Source of the DNA: Plectosphaerella cucumerina
Lineage: Eukaryota; Ascomycota; Sordariomycetes; Glomerellales; Plectosphaerellaceae
Direction of reading: 5' to 3'
NCBI GenBank assembly: GCA_020746995.1
Contig: JAGPXD010000007.1
Span: 310,001 to 374,000, forward strand
DNA length: 64,000 nt
A program made the position numbers and the translations under genes. Every line of letters starts with the position of its first letter. The first letter of the stretch is position 1. The notes under the pieces were generated by a model. It saw nothing but the letters and a program-made list of their open reading frames with translations. It had not been told where the DNA came from and searched no databases. Of the stretch, positions 10,516 to 21,944 are shown piece after piece.

Positions 10516-12898
10516 TCACTGCCCCCTCCAACCCCATTCTTGGGTGATGGATGGGTTCTGGACAGCCTTGCCCTCGCTGCCCGTCAGCCAGGCTCTGCAG
10601 GCCTCGTAGATGGCGTTGGCCTTGTGATCAGGACGGCTGCGGGCATATTTGATGTCGAGCACGTCGAGGACGCTGCGGCCGGCCGAGTCCCTTGCATGGA
10701 CGTTGGCGCCGTTCTGGACGAGGATGCGCGCAGCCAGCTTGCGCCCGGACCGGACGGCCACATGCAGGGCCGTCTCGCCCTTGCGATTGCGGGCATCCAC
10801 CCGAGCGCCGGCGGTAATGAGGTTGGCTAGGATGGCTGGAGGGATCTTGTAATCACCATCTTCGGGCAGGTGAAGGATGAAGGCCATGAGCGGGGTCGTG
10901 CCATCCTTGGCATAGTGGTTAGGGTCAGCGCCGGCCCTGAGAAGGGTCTGAAGAACCTCCTGGCGGAAGCCAAGACGACCCTTTGTCGAGTCGCTCTTGT
11001 TCTTCTCGATGTATGGGGTGTGGAACTTGCGTTTCCGAGTGTTGCTGGGCGAGTCGGCCACTGGTGGAGAGTCGTCATGGGGGTACTGGGCACGGAGGGT
11101 GTCCTCGCTGAGAATGACGGCTGCAAGGCAGTGGAGGCCATTGCGACCAAGGTCGTCCTCTCGTGTGGAATCGAGGTGGGCTGCTTCGATAAACTGCAGC
11201 AGGCGAGCTTGGTCTGAGTAGTTGCCGTCGCCGACGATGGGGAGACTTGCTCTGTGGCCCGGGCCGAGGAAGGAGGTGTCCAGTTGCAGGGCAGGACGCT
11301 TCTGGGCGTATCCTGGGAGAACGCCGAAAGCGTCGCGATGGTGGTACAACTCGTGTTGGAATGGCTGGAGGATGCTGTCCAGAATGGGCCGAGCGTCATC
11401 TTCAAACCGGTCCTCGAGGATGTGAAAGATAGTCCTGCCGTAGACGTCACGAGCGTAAATATCCATATCTCCACTGCGATCCAGCCTGCGGAGCAGTTTG
11501 ATCAGCGATTTGGGAGAAGCGATCCAACTGGGCCCAAGGAGATGAAGGAAGGTCTGGCCGGCGCTGTTGGTGGCCCCTGGGTTTTCTGCAAGCTCCGAGG
11601 CTGCGTCCAAGTCGCCGTGAGGGATGTTGTCGCGGGCGGCCAGGAGGTGAAGCATCGTGTTGCCGTAGGGATCGAGAAGGCCGCTGTTCACGATGGCAGC
11701 CGGTCCGTGGCTCAGAATATTCTGAACCTGGTAGGAAAGGCCACTTTCCGACACCCAGTGATGGCTGACCTGTTTGCCAGGCGCGGCGGCGACAGGGGCA
11801 GCGGCGGCAGCAGCAGCGGCATCGCAGTAGCATCGAGTCTGGTGATCAGGCGATTCCGGTCCCCTGCACTGACGGTCACCCAGCATCTCGCGGTCCATCT
11901 GCAGGAAGGCTCCTGGCAGCGGCCTGTCGTTGTTTCGCAGGAGGTCCTCGTCCTCATCATAGGTCCAGGGGTTCTCCATGCCGCCGGGCGAGACGGACTG
12001 AGAGATTTCTGGGGTATCGGGGCCGATTGGAGGAGTGGGAATGGTGTACCGCTTCATGAGTTTGCTGACCTTGCGGACGAGGCCCTCGGGACAGTCGGGA
12101 AGGGCCTGCTGGATGGTATTGCTCGTCATGTCGGTGGTTGTGCTTAGGATGGTGCTCTGGCGCATCAGACGGCTCTGGGCGGACATGGGGTCGATGCCGA
12201 GGCCGTGGGTAGCGGGACCTTCTGGTCTTCCCCGGGAGGCGGCGAATGCGACATGGGCAGTGGTGACGGCGGGGAGAACGGCAGGCGAACGCGTCGTGGC
12301 GGACTGCCCTAAGTACATGCCGGGATTGTGTTCAGCGAGGTAGAATGTGTTGAAGTTGGGGGTGACTGTCGGCTCATCTTCAACGAAATGGTCGATTGTG
12401 TTGTGGGATGAGATGCTCGAGGAGGTAGCGCGGGAGTGGCCACGGCGCAGCGCATTGTCTGGAGGCTGGCTTCGGGTGGGCGAGGTAGCCAGGCCGGCGA
12501 AACGGCGGCTCATATCGGTGTCTGTCTTGGGACGAAGCCATCGCATCTCCTTGTCCAGGTTCGTGCTGAGCTTCTTATGGATTGAGTCCTCGCTGTGGTG
12601 GTCAGCGCCTGAGGACGGCAGGCATATCGAGCGCGACTTACCCAGGAGGCTTGGGGCGTTCTCGGAAGACGAGAGCAGTCAGGACCTTTTGCATCTGATC
12701 CATGCTCAGGCGCGTGTAGGTGTAGAGGCGAGCCAGCTTGCGCTCTCCCGAGGCATCCCACATGGACGGGCGGCCGGTCTGGCCGACAGAGCTGCCGACC
12801 GAGTCGGACACCATTGCCACGCGGGCTGGCTGCGGGAGGCCTTCGGTGGTGTTGTAGACGGCCAGGGCGAGATTGGTACCGGTCCCGGTCCACGGATA
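10516..12898 (-). CDS. ankyrin-repeat protein, 5' exon unresolved
   Basis: Large ankyrin protein of unknown role. Two exons are certain: 12642-12898 and 10516-12592, joined over a 49-nt intron (GTAAGT...CACAG, phase 2); together they give 777 residues after an acceptor at 12899-12901. That upstream exon has no suitable ATG at its start (it opens YPWTGTGTNLALAVYN), so a further 5' exon must lie upstream; an open minus-strand stretch near 13912-13974 is a weak candidate. The first 85 residues plus the join contain a compact helical unit (ERKLARLYTYTRLSMDQMQK ... KEMRWLRPK) resembling a Clr5-like helix-turn-helix; this is inference. Ankyrin repeats occupy the second half (NTMLHLLAARDN, GQTFLHLLG, GRTIFHIL, GRNGLHCLAA, GTTPLMAFI, GETALHVAVRSGRKLAARIL). 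The middle has a poly-Ala run and Ser/Pro-rich disorder. Confidence 0.8.
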
Positions 12899-15800
12899 CT
12901 GTCAGATGGCAGGAGGTGGGGGTTTGGTGCGAGTGAAGCGGAAGTTTAGTCGAGAAGGTGGCGAGAGTCGAGGGCGGACAAGAAGCCCGAGTAAGGTGGG
13001 GGAAGCAGATGCGACGACAGCTGGGTTTTGAGGTGTAGGCGACCGAGGAGGGCCGAGTTCTTGCTCTGTGCTCACGTCGAAGACACAAGGCTAGGCAGGC
13101 ACAGGTGACAGGCCAGGCAAACTCAGGCGACAGACGGCGCAAGACTGGAACGAGGCGGCGGACGGGCGAGAGAAGCGTTTGAACTGGAGCTGGATGCCAG
13201 CGGCACGCGAAACAGTTGACGGATGGCGCTTGGCGGAGATGGCGGGAGGGGGAGCTATTCTAGTAGTACAAGCAAACGCGAGGGGAGGGAACCAGGCCAA
13301 AAAGGCCGACCGACGGTGGAGGGGATGTGTAGAATGGGATACGGAAGGATTTGACCAGGGTACAAGTGGTTGGTCCGCGGCCCGGGGAGGGTTCGAGTGA
13401 GCGAGTGTGGTGATAGAAACGGAGCTGAGGATGGGGGCCAAAAGGAGGGGCCAGTCGACTCCCCCGAGGTCTTTCTCTCCCTCTCCTTGCGACAGGGCCG
13501 GCTGGTGGTTGGTGCCCCTGGACCCCGGTCGTTCCCAAGGCCTAGATCTTGTGCGATATTGAAGTTGCTTCCGTCATAACTCCGAGGCAACAGGGCGATG
13601 ACAGCTATCGTTCGACACGGGAGGGAAACGGTAGGCTTGCTGGGTGCTCTTCAGATGCAGGTGAGACGAGACGCCCAGAGAATGCGCAGCAGCTCGCAGC
13701 TCGCAACGTCGGCGGGAGAAACGACGGAGCGGAGGGCGGCTGTTCAGTCCAACGTCCAGTCCACCAGTGTCCGGCCGGTGCCAAATGGGCGGGCCAGGGT
13801 CGGGCGGGGTTCGAATGTGGCTGGAGGCTGAGCAGGGCTGGGTTTGGGTTTTGGCGGGTGTGACGGTGGTGGATGCATGACTGGGCCTCTTGGGGGTGGC
13901 TCGGGGGCCTGACTATCGATTGCTCGTGTCTCAAGATGTGGTCGATGATGTAGTTTTTCTCCTTGTCGACGTGATGCTGCTTGGGAGGCCTTTGTGATGT
14001 TGCAGCCCAAGACAACCGAGGGCGGTCGAGGTAGCTCGAGGGAGCTCGAGGAAGGTCGAAGCTGCATGGTCGACGCCATCAGCAGAGTTCTGGCAAGTCG
14101 AGAGACGTGCATCTGAAGAACGAACTCACCTGGTACGACAAACGGGCAGCAAGAAGAAATAATTGGTCAATTGAGTACGAAGATGCCCGGTACAAGATGT
14201 CGAGTTTTGGCCAGCAAGCATTGAGAGTGGAAGTGGAAGTGGACGGACGACAGGAGGAAAGAGCCACGCGCAGCCATGCCGCCTTCACGTTTGGTGGACA
14301 GTTGCACCCGCCAGTGGAGGGCAAGATGGGCCCCGGGAGGAAGTCACCACCGCCCCGGGGCACTGCCAGCAAAGGGCCGCTTTGCACTGCCACTTCCCCG
14401 GCTTCCACTTTCTCCCTCCCTCCCTCCCTCCTGCACGCGCCCGCTGGCAAAACTCCGTCATGCTGAATGAGGCACTTGCATCTGTCCATCGTTCATGGCG
14501 TGGGCGCCCTCCCGTTTGCTACCACGAACCAACAAGACGACAGGTCCAGACCAGACGACCGGACGACTACATCGGCCAAACTTGGCTGACCTCATTCGAC
14601 ACCTGACGTCCTCAGTTTATGCGCATTCCACCTAGGATGCTGCGCACTTTTCAATCCGTTTCGTATCCGCCAGCCTTGCTCCAATCTGCCCGTCTCTCAG
14701 CCTGCCAGACTGCCTTTCGACATTGCCTCGACGCCTGACCTCTGACCTGCTGTTGCTGGTCGTGGCCACAGTCTGTGGACTGTGGAGAAGCTCCTCGGCC
14801 GACTTCCGTACTCTGGAACCGCTGACCATATGATGCTCTGCTTCCCGTTGGCGGGCTCGACATGCCACGCCGGGACGCCTGCCGGCACGATGCCGCACTC
14901 CCGGTCCAAGTGCCAGAGAAATCCTCGGCGCGGCACGGCACGGCGCTGGCAGCCGACCGGGCTTTGTCTCGTCCCGTCTCGAACCAAGCTCCGCCGCCAT
15001 CGCGGGCCGCGTATGTTGAGATTCCAGAATGCACAAGCCCGCCCTGCCAGGACGTCATCTTTGGACCTGGCAGCTGCCCTACAAGCTTGGCGCGTGGCTA
15101 GCTGGACCGAGTGGAAGATCCATCGACGGTCGAGGCCATCGTGCCCTCCCCTGCCTTTCACTGCTGAGCGGGCTGTGCAGGATGGCATTCCATCCCGACA
15201 ATCTACCACCTACAACACGACGACCATCCGCAGGGTCTGGCGCCGTCTCTCTGATTGATTGAAGGTGTCGTGGTTTGTCTTCTCATTACTCACTTCCAAT
15301 AACAGATTACCAGATCACGCAAGATAACCGTCTCCGAGATCGCTCCTTGCTGCCCACCATCTTGCGTCCTGCCTCACCGAAGATTGCTACCTTTACCGAA
15401 CACACCATAGCATTCGGCCCTCCGCATCTGCATCTCGCATCAATCCCCAATCTCTCGACCCCGTGATTTTTTCCACCCCGCAGATCTCTGGCGCGACGTC
15501 ACATTTCGGCGAGGATTTCCTTTCCCCGTCGCCGGCGCATCCCGAGGAAGCACTGTAAAGCTGAGCCCTGACATCACGGCGCGCTTGGGCCTTGGGTCAC
15601 AAGCATCACGGCGCAGACTCGTGATCCCTTCAGCCACCCAGTTCCTCCTCTTGGCTAGATCCATCACCCGAATCACGCCATTATCTTTGCAATTTCTTCG
15701 ATTTCATCTTTCCTCTCGTCTGCCCTACGCAATTACCCATGTTGCTTATCAAGACCCTGAAACATGTCGGGCTGTTTCCGCTTCACTCAGCGGGCCGAAG

Positions 15801-16513
15801 CACCGCTTCCCGTCTCCCGCCTCGCCCAAGCCACACCCTACCCTGACGCGCGAGCTGAACAACCATGCCCGTGTCGTCATTGTCCCCTCTGTCGCGCTCG
15901 CACGTGAAGCCGCGAGCTATGGTTCTACATTTCACTTTCACCGACGCCTCCTCCGGTTCGGACGTGGCTGATGTCTATCCTCCAATCGTTGCACACGTTC
16001 AGGGCTGTTTGGGTGTTGCTCCCATCCTCGTCTGACCCGCCATCCCTGCTTGTTTTATCCATCGCCCCTCGAGCTTTGATATCAATCCTCCTTCGTGGCC
16101 ACTCGTTATGTCCGTTTCCCGGGACTGCTTGGCTTTCCATCACCGAAGTGTATTGTCCAGTGAGTCAGATGCTTGCTGGAACCCGGTATCGCTCCCGCGG
16201 CCGTGGTCGTGCTCAGCGGCAACGACGACGACATCTCTTTTCGGTATTGGACTTTTGCTTGGAACGATGTCGGTCCATTTCACCCTCTCCTGCTTGTTGC
16301 TTTGATGAGTCTCGGATGATGCCCGTGAGGAGTCGGGCATCATATAAAGGTAGGCAAAATCCCGTGTTGTCTGAGTAGTGAAGCCATACCGATCCGCATC
16401 CAAAACTTCCAACATCATACTACGATCACCTTGCTTCAAACCACTACAATTCTCTTCTACTTTCCACATCATCGTCCCCCATCACATATTACCGTTGTGA
16501 CATATCTGTCGTC
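12899..16513. other. long non-coding interval (5' regions of two divergent genes)
   Basis: About 3.6 kb. The part next to the ankyrin gene contains a likely 5' intron on the minus strand (donor GTGAGC near 13072-13077, branch ACTAAAC, acceptor at 12899) and possibly the missing first exon. The part before 16514 is C/T-rich like a long 5' leader. A short (TCCC)n run lies at 14411-14431. Open frames here look like composition effects. Confidence 0.5.
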
Positions 16514-16820
16514 ATGTCCCACAAGTCGACCTCTAAGTCAGTGCTCCTCCACGTCGACAACCAGGTTGGATGTTCCACTAACACGCACGACATCCAGGCC
16601 TTCCCCCCGCTCTTACTCGGCCGAGACGTCGTCCACGGGTGGCAACAACCATCGCGGCACCACTACGTACTCGTCCTCCTCGCACGCGTCTACCACAGAA
16701 TATGATTCGTACCAGCGCTTCCTCGTGTCGGGCACGCCGTCTGGCCGAGGTGCCGCATCGGCAAGTCGCCAGCTCAACCAGTGGGACCGTGATTTTGCCG
16801 CAGCCGCCTCGCGCCGCTGA
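16514..16820 (+). CDS. small Ser/Thr-rich hypothetical protein (81 aa)
   Basis: Two exons, 16514-16536 and 16598-16820, joined over a 61-nt intron with donor GTCAGT, an ideal branch site CACTAAC and acceptor ATCCAG. The 23-nt first exon encodes MSHKSTS plus part of a Lys codon; the join gives KPSPRSYSAETSSTGG in one frame to the stop. The product is hydrophilic, rich in Ser, Thr, Gly, Arg and Tyr, and ends in a short helix with QLNQWDRDFAAAASRR. No signal peptide or membrane segment. Function unknown. A long C/T-rich leader precedes it and the structured RNA locus begins 66 bp after its stop, so that structure could belong to its 3' UTR. Confidence 0.6.
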
Positions 16821-16964
16821 TGGCGCTGCTGCACCCCACCGCGTCTATTCGTATGGGCGGCCAAATTTCGCACCTTCCTTTGGTCTCGCTTGCAGCACCG
16901 CGTGCCTTCCCTTACAACCCCTTGACTTCCCATCCTTCCCATCGGAAGTCGCCGGTGGCCTAGT

Positions 16965-16988
16965 CGGTTTCTTTGACGGTTTCTTTGA
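16965..16988 (+). repeat. 12-bp tandem duplication (CGGTTTCTTTGA x2)
   Basis: Two perfect adjacent copies lie in the loop closed by the 12-bp inverted repeat of the candidate RNA. Confidence 0.9.
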
Positions 16989-17065
16989 CAATCGTACAAA
17001 CAAATCGCATCTAGGCCACTGGCGCAGAGGCCACGGCCCGGGTTCGATTCCCGCTGCAAGCGAAA

Positions 17066-17094
17066 CCGCCCTCCGAAATTAGGGGGTCGGTTTT
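17066..17094 (+). terminator. hairpin plus TTTT
   Basis: Arms 17066-17074 and 17082-17090 pair at eight of nine positions (one G-U, one mismatch) around a 7-nt loop, directly followed by TTTT. This would suit an RNA Pol III termination signal after a structured RNA. Confidence 0.4.
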
Positions 17095-17097
17095 CTA

Positions 17098-17143
17098 CCC
17101 CTTCGGATTCCTGTATAACAGGATGCCCGGAGGGGGTCTTTTT
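17098..17143 (+). terminator. long hairpin plus TTTTT
   Basis: Outer arms CCCCTTCGG (17098-17106) and CCGGAGGGG (17127-17135) pair fully with one T-G wobble. An inner TCCTG/CAGGA stem (17109-17113 with 17119-17123) has loop TATAA. TTTTT follows at 17139-17143. It looks like an intrinsic terminator, which is unusual in a fungal genome. Confidence 0.45.
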
Positions 17144-18320
17144 GCTATTTCAGCCAGGAGAGAGGCACTGGTTCACATGGCCGCCACAATCATGGTGTTG
17201 GTATGGGAAGGAGTTTTGGGCTGGCGCGATTGATTTTGGGGACCTTTTGTATGGAATTGGATAGAGGCGCATCTTTGGTGTGAGATACACTGGCCAGGAA
17301 GTTCGCCTCCCGCTGAGGCAGCACCCTGGCCAACTTGGAATTGGCTTGAATTGTATTGCAAAAGAAGTGTCATTTGCGTGCTCAAGATCCCTGACAAACC
17401 CAGTCCAGAATACCCCTCAAAGACATTTGAGCCGTCGGGTGATTTCATTTTGATGCTTGGTCCTTGCTGCTGTCAACACATTCAGCCCGGGTGAGGTCGC
17501 TGGACCACCACACTGCACGCTGCTACTGCAGGGGACCCTGTTTTGCAGCGCCTTGAGAGGTCTCGCCACCTCCACTTACACCAACTTCAACCCACACTCG
17601 TACATCACCACCCCGCCTTCATGGCTACATCCGACAGACCACACAGCCACCTTGACGGCCGGCAGGTCCTGCCGCCGTAATCAAAAGGGATGCAACCCAA
17701 TCGAACCTTTTTCCAACTCCCGAACCATGGAAAACACTGGGCAGCCACGAGGGGCGTCCCGCCCGACATCCATCAATGGCAACCTCCGCCTGCACGACCT
17801 GACTCAAGACACGTCCCTCGAATGACCCTCGCCATCGACTCCCCCACGAAAATCACGGTCAATCGCCCTCCTTTCGGCCGCCCTGGGCAGTCATGGCGCC
17901 ATCAACGCGGGGGTCAGAACTTGCTCCCCCGCTAGAACGCGTCAAAATGCCAGGTACAATGTCTGCCGAACGAAGGACTCGCCCCTGGAAACTCTCTCCA
18001 CCCCCCTCCACCCCCGCCGGACCGGCTGTCCCGCCTCCGTGTTCGAGCCTCGAATCGGGATGACGGGGGCCGGCCCTCCAGCTTGGCGGCCGGGCTCCGT
18101 AGCGCCACGATGCTGCCCGGCCCATTGAGCCCCGAACATGCCGTTTTGGGCGATATGCCCCGACGCCCGCCCGACATGGACCATGGCGACCACATACAAA
18201 AGACGGCCGCCATGATCCTTCAAAAGCTCGATATCGGCTCGTACCGGATCAGCAGCAGCAGCATCCTGATACCTCAACCGGATCTTTATACAGCAAGCCA
18301 GCTCGAAGCAGCCCGTCAAC
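17144..18320. other. intergenic region, promoter of the mannanase
   Basis: About 1.2 kb with no convincing ORF. C/A-rich close to the mannanase start. No TATA box at a usual distance stands out. Confidence 0.5.
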
Positions 18321-19923
18321 ATGCGCTCTTCCCTCCTCAGTCTCGGCCTCGCCCTGGCCGCCACTGAGGTCGCCGCCGCCCGCCCCGGCTTCGTCACTAC
18401 CAACGGCGAGAAGTTCTCCCTCGACGGAGACGACTTCTTCTTTGCTGGAAGCAACGCTTACTTCTGGCCCTTCAACGTCGTGAGTAGACCCCATCCCTGA
18501 GCTGAACCATCTGGACCCCTTACTTACACCAACCGCCAGTGGGGAACCGACCACAAGCAGGATGTCATCGCCAGCGCCAACGCCGCCGTCAGCGCCGGCC
18601 TCAAGGTCATGCGCACCTGGGCTTTCCACGACCAGAACCGTACCCACATCGCCAGCGGCCTTCCCAGGTACAACACCGGAGCCGACAACACCGTCCTCCA
18701 GTGGTTCGAGCCCGATGGCACCGTTACCATCGACCTGAGCATCCTCGAGAACGTCGTCGAGGCCGCCGAGGCCACCGGCATCAAGCTCGTCCTCGCCCTT
18801 ACCAACAACTGGGCCGACTACGGCGGCATGGACGTCTACACCGTCAACTACGGCGGACGCTACCACGACGACGTGAGTTTTACCGCTGGCCCCCTGGCCG
18901 ACCACCACTGACCCCCACGAGTTCTACCGCCTCCCTGCCATCAAGAACGCCTTCAAGAACTACGTCCGCACCGTCGTCACCCGCTTCAAGGACTCCCCCG
19001 CCATCCTCGCCTGGGAGGTCGCCAACGAGGCCCGCTGCGGCGCCGACGGCACCCGCAACCTCCCACGCAGCTCCAACTGCACCCCCGCCCTGCTCACCAG
19101 CTGGCTCGACGAGATCAGCACCTTCATCAAGTCCATCGACCCCGACCACCTCGTCACCACCGGTACCGAGGGCCACTTCAACCGCCAGTCCAGCGACTGG
19201 GCCTACAACGGCTCCGACGGCAACGACTACGACGCCGAGGTCCTCCTCCCCAACGTCGACTTCACCACCTTCCACTCCTACCCCGACTGGTGGAGCAAGA
19301 CCGCCGCCTGGACCGAGCAGTGGATCATCGACCACGCCGTCTCCAACGGCGGAAAGCCCGTCGTCCACGAGGAGTACGGCTGGCTCACCAACGAGAAGCG
19401 CCAGGAGTACCTCGGCACCACCAGCCCCCTCAGCCGTGTTGAAGTTCTCTCCAAGTGGCAGGCCATCTCCCTCGAGCATGAAATGAGCGACATGTACTGG
19501 CAGTTTGGCTTCACTCACTCGTGCGTTCCCCCTTGACGAAAGCCCCATGATCTCTGACTGACCTGCTCTTCCTCCAGCTACGGCCGCAACCACGACGACG
19601 GCTTCACCATCTACCTCGACGCCGCCGAGGCTCAGCCCCTCGTCTACCAGCACGCCGCCGCCGTCAACGCCGCCAGCGGCGGTGGTCCCCCTCCCGCTTC
19701 CACCACCACCTCCCGCCCTCCCCCGCCGCCCACCAGCACCGTCGTCACCTCCACCGTGACCGCAACCAGGACCACCCTTGTCCCCATTGGAACCCCTACC
19801 AGCACCGGCCCGACCCAGAGCAGGTGGGGACAGTGCGGTGGCCAGGGATGGACCGGCCCTACCGTCTGCGCCTCGCCCTGGACGTGCCAGGTCCAGAACC
19901 AGTGGTACTCCCAGTGCCTGTAG
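18321..19923 (+). CDS. secreted GH5 endo-beta-1,4-mannanase with C-terminal CBM1
   Basis: Hydrolyses internal beta-1,4 bonds of mannans outside the cell. Four exons (18321-18479, 18540-18872, 18922-19520, 19578-19923) give 478 aa. Residues 1-20 are a signal peptide. The GH5 (subfamily 7-like) domain runs to about 370: GSNAYFWPFNV-WGTD across intron 1, RTWAFHDQNR, ALTNNWADYGG, acid/base Glu in WEVANEARC, TFHSYPDWW, and nucleophile Glu in VVHEEYGW. A Thr/Pro/Ser-rich linker at about 380-443 leads to a CBM1 at about 445-478 with WGQCGGQGW and four cysteines. The usual fungal string at the acid/base site is NEPRC; here the Pro is Ala, the Glu is kept. Internal exon joins all preserve motifs across the junctions. 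Confidence 0.95.
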
Positions 19924-20200
19924 ATTGGCTTGATGGAAGCCAAGTAGCGAGAAGTGCCTGACTGTTGCGGATCTCGTGGAACCTGTACATATCGACCAAA
20001 AGACTGCATATAAATCAATGAAGCATGACCGAGAAAGCCAGATTGGATATCCAGAACCAAGCAGTGACGCCTGTCTACCTTCCCACATTCCATTTCGACC
20101 CTCATATCTTTATTTGGCAACAAATCGTTTTCTCCCTCAGTAGGAGCCGGGTATTATGCATCATCAAAACGTACACCTATCTCTCCCTCCCCAAGACCTT

Positions 20201-21944
20201 CTATTCCTTCTCAGGAAACAGGTCCTCATTCCACTCTGACGGACACAGCTCATTCCATGTCAAGTTCTCGCCCGTGTCTGTCACGGCACCTCCCACCCAC
20301 TTCCTCACGCCCACGGCCGCTCGATTTCGTCGGGCGTCCAAGAGCATCTTGGCCTTTCCAGTCCACCACATCTCCGGCCACAGCGTGTTGATGGGGTCTT
20401 TGTTGACCCAGTTGTGGTGCACTGCGATGGGGACCGTGCCAGCGCAGACCTCAGTGTACAGCGGCAGCTGCTCCCATCGTGGGCGTTCGTCTTTGCCGAA
20501 CAGCTCGAGCCCGCCGCTGTCGTCCAACAAGTCGTTGGGCATGGGAGCATGCGGCGAGCACATGATGCCCTGGCCGTGGGCGGGATGTTCCGTTTGTGGA
20601 CGCAGGGGCGCATTGTGCTTGACAAAAGCCGTGTCGAATATGGCGTTGGACGTCTGGTGGGATAGCTCGGAGAAGTAGTCGACCGTGATGCCGAGCTCGT
20701 GGGGCTGGTCATCGTGATACTCGGCATCGGGCATGGGCTGGTGCGGGAAGGACGGGTCGATGGGGTCATCGACTATGGCATTATTCTCGATGACGTGCGG
20801 CCCTGGCGGCGCGCCGTCCCGCCACGGCATGAGCCGGTCGAAGAAGCGCTCCCACGCGGTGCGGTGGTGGCGCCGCATGAGCTCACGATGGAACTCTTGC
20901 CAGCCGAACATGTCGTTGAAGAAGCTCTGGTCGGAGCCCTTGTGGCAGTTTTGGCGCACCCACCTGGTCCCCTGCATGTCTCCGGCGAGACACTCCTTCA
21001 TCCTCTCGTTGGCGCGCTCGAAGATGCGCCGCATGTCCCTGACGGGACCGATGATGAAGCCCGAGACGAGGTGCTGTTGGCGCAGGCCGGCGAAGCGGTT
21101 GTTGGGGAACTTGGTATCCGTGATGGCGCCGAAGACGTTTCTAGGGAGCGGAGAACCAGGCACGGCGTAACAGGCGATGCTCTGGGGGTCGTTTGGTCCG
21201 CACCGCTTGCTGGCGGAGAAGATGACCTTGGTGGAGATCTTCTCCGCCTCAAAGGCCCTCGTGCCCATGCGATGCCGGATGCGCTCGTTTTCGTTGGCGA
21301 CGAGCCGATGATAACGGGTGATGAGGGTCTCGGGCGGCAGCTGGAACCACACATCGTAGGCATCGGCCATGACGACCAGGTCGTCCTCGTTGGTGTAGTG
21401 GCTGGGCTCCTCGAGCCAAGCGAGGGTGCTGGAGATCTTGGCCAGATGGGAGCCATTACCGAGGAAGCGGTCATCGTCAAACGTCTGGTTCCACATGACG
21501 AGGTTCGGAGCAGGGTAGCCGAGGATCGTCTGCGCCAGCATGGACTTGCAGAGTTGCGGAGCGCCGTTGGAAGCGGGCAAGATGACGTGCAGACGCTCTG
21601 AGCTGAGGTGGTCCCCGAAGGTCTGGATGATGCCGTCCTCAGTTGTCCATGACCGCAGAGCGTTCCAGTCAGCCCTCGCAGATGCGGCTTTCTACGTCGA
21701 GGTTGAAGGGTCAGTGTCTGTGTTGCTTTACTTGACTGCAACCTTGCTAGATAGAGTGGATCATGCGATGACGAACCTGTCCATACCACACGAACGCGGT
21801 TGTGAGAACGAGGGCGATAAGGTTGATGTAGAGCCGTCTGTTCCGCCGCCAAACCGCCTGGAGCACGCTGGCGAGCATGTTGGCAAGCCTACCCAGACGA
21901 CCCGTTTCGAAGCCTTCGAAGCGCTTCATCGTGGGGTAAGACAT
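20201..21944 (-). CDS. type II membrane glycosyltransferase with PLOD-type GT-A-like domain
   Basis: Predicted Golgi glycosyltransferase; substrate unknown. Two exons (21777-21944 and 20201-21691, 85-nt intron, phase 0) give 552 aa. The short N-terminal cytoplasmic part (56-residue first exon) carries WRRNRR before a membrane anchor (YINLIALVLTTAFVWYGQ). The join reads WYGQ-KAASARADWNALRSW. The lumenal domain has HVILPASNGAPQLCKSMLAQ, NEDDLVVMADAYDVWFQLPP (a D-x-x-D type metal/nucleotide site), LVSGFIIGPVRDMRR and GSDQSFFNDMFGWQ, a layout like the glycosyltransferase domain of PLOD and collagen galactosyltransferases and of many uncharacterised fungal proteins. The C-terminal lobe has VHHNWVNKDP and WWTGKAKMLLDARR. 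The start is the first ATG; the upstream in-frame TTG was not used. Confidence 0.8.

Larger units (their letters stand above)
16886..17143 (+). ncRNA. highly structured candidate non-coding RNA with Pol III-type signals
   Basis: Seen directly: an 11-bp perfect inverted repeat, TCGCTTGCAGC (16886-16896) with GCTGCAAGCGA (17053-17063), encloses a second 12-bp pairing, CCGGTGGCCTAG (16952-16963) with CTAGGCCACTGG (17011-17022; one G-U). A perfect tRNA-type B box GGTTCGATTCC lies at 17041-17051 inside a T-arm-like hairpin. An A-box-like stretch at 17012 sits in a D-arm-like stem (GGCC...GGCC), but there is no anticodon arm. Two hairpins, each followed by a T-run, come next (17066-17094 and 17098-17143). 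Inference: a Pol III transcript or a structured 3' UTR of the 81-aa gene. Alternatives are a tRNA-derived SINE relic or a divergent RNase P/MRP or SRP-type RNA; a CR-I-like string CGGAAGTC at 16943 is only suggestive. The class is unresolved. Confidence 0.45.

Noticed and set aside
14411..14431. (TCCC)n run as a regulatory repeat
   Set aside because: Short and common in C/T-rich fungal leaders; no further support.
17012..17062. A true tRNA gene at the B box
   Set aside because: No anticodon arm fits between the D-arm-like and T-arm-like parts and the acceptor pairing is poor; kept only as part of a candidate ncRNA.
18880..20088. 402-codon minus-strand frame across the mannanase
   Set aside because: Antisense shadow of a GC3-rich gene; Gly/Val/Glu-rich repeats of codon complements, no motifs.
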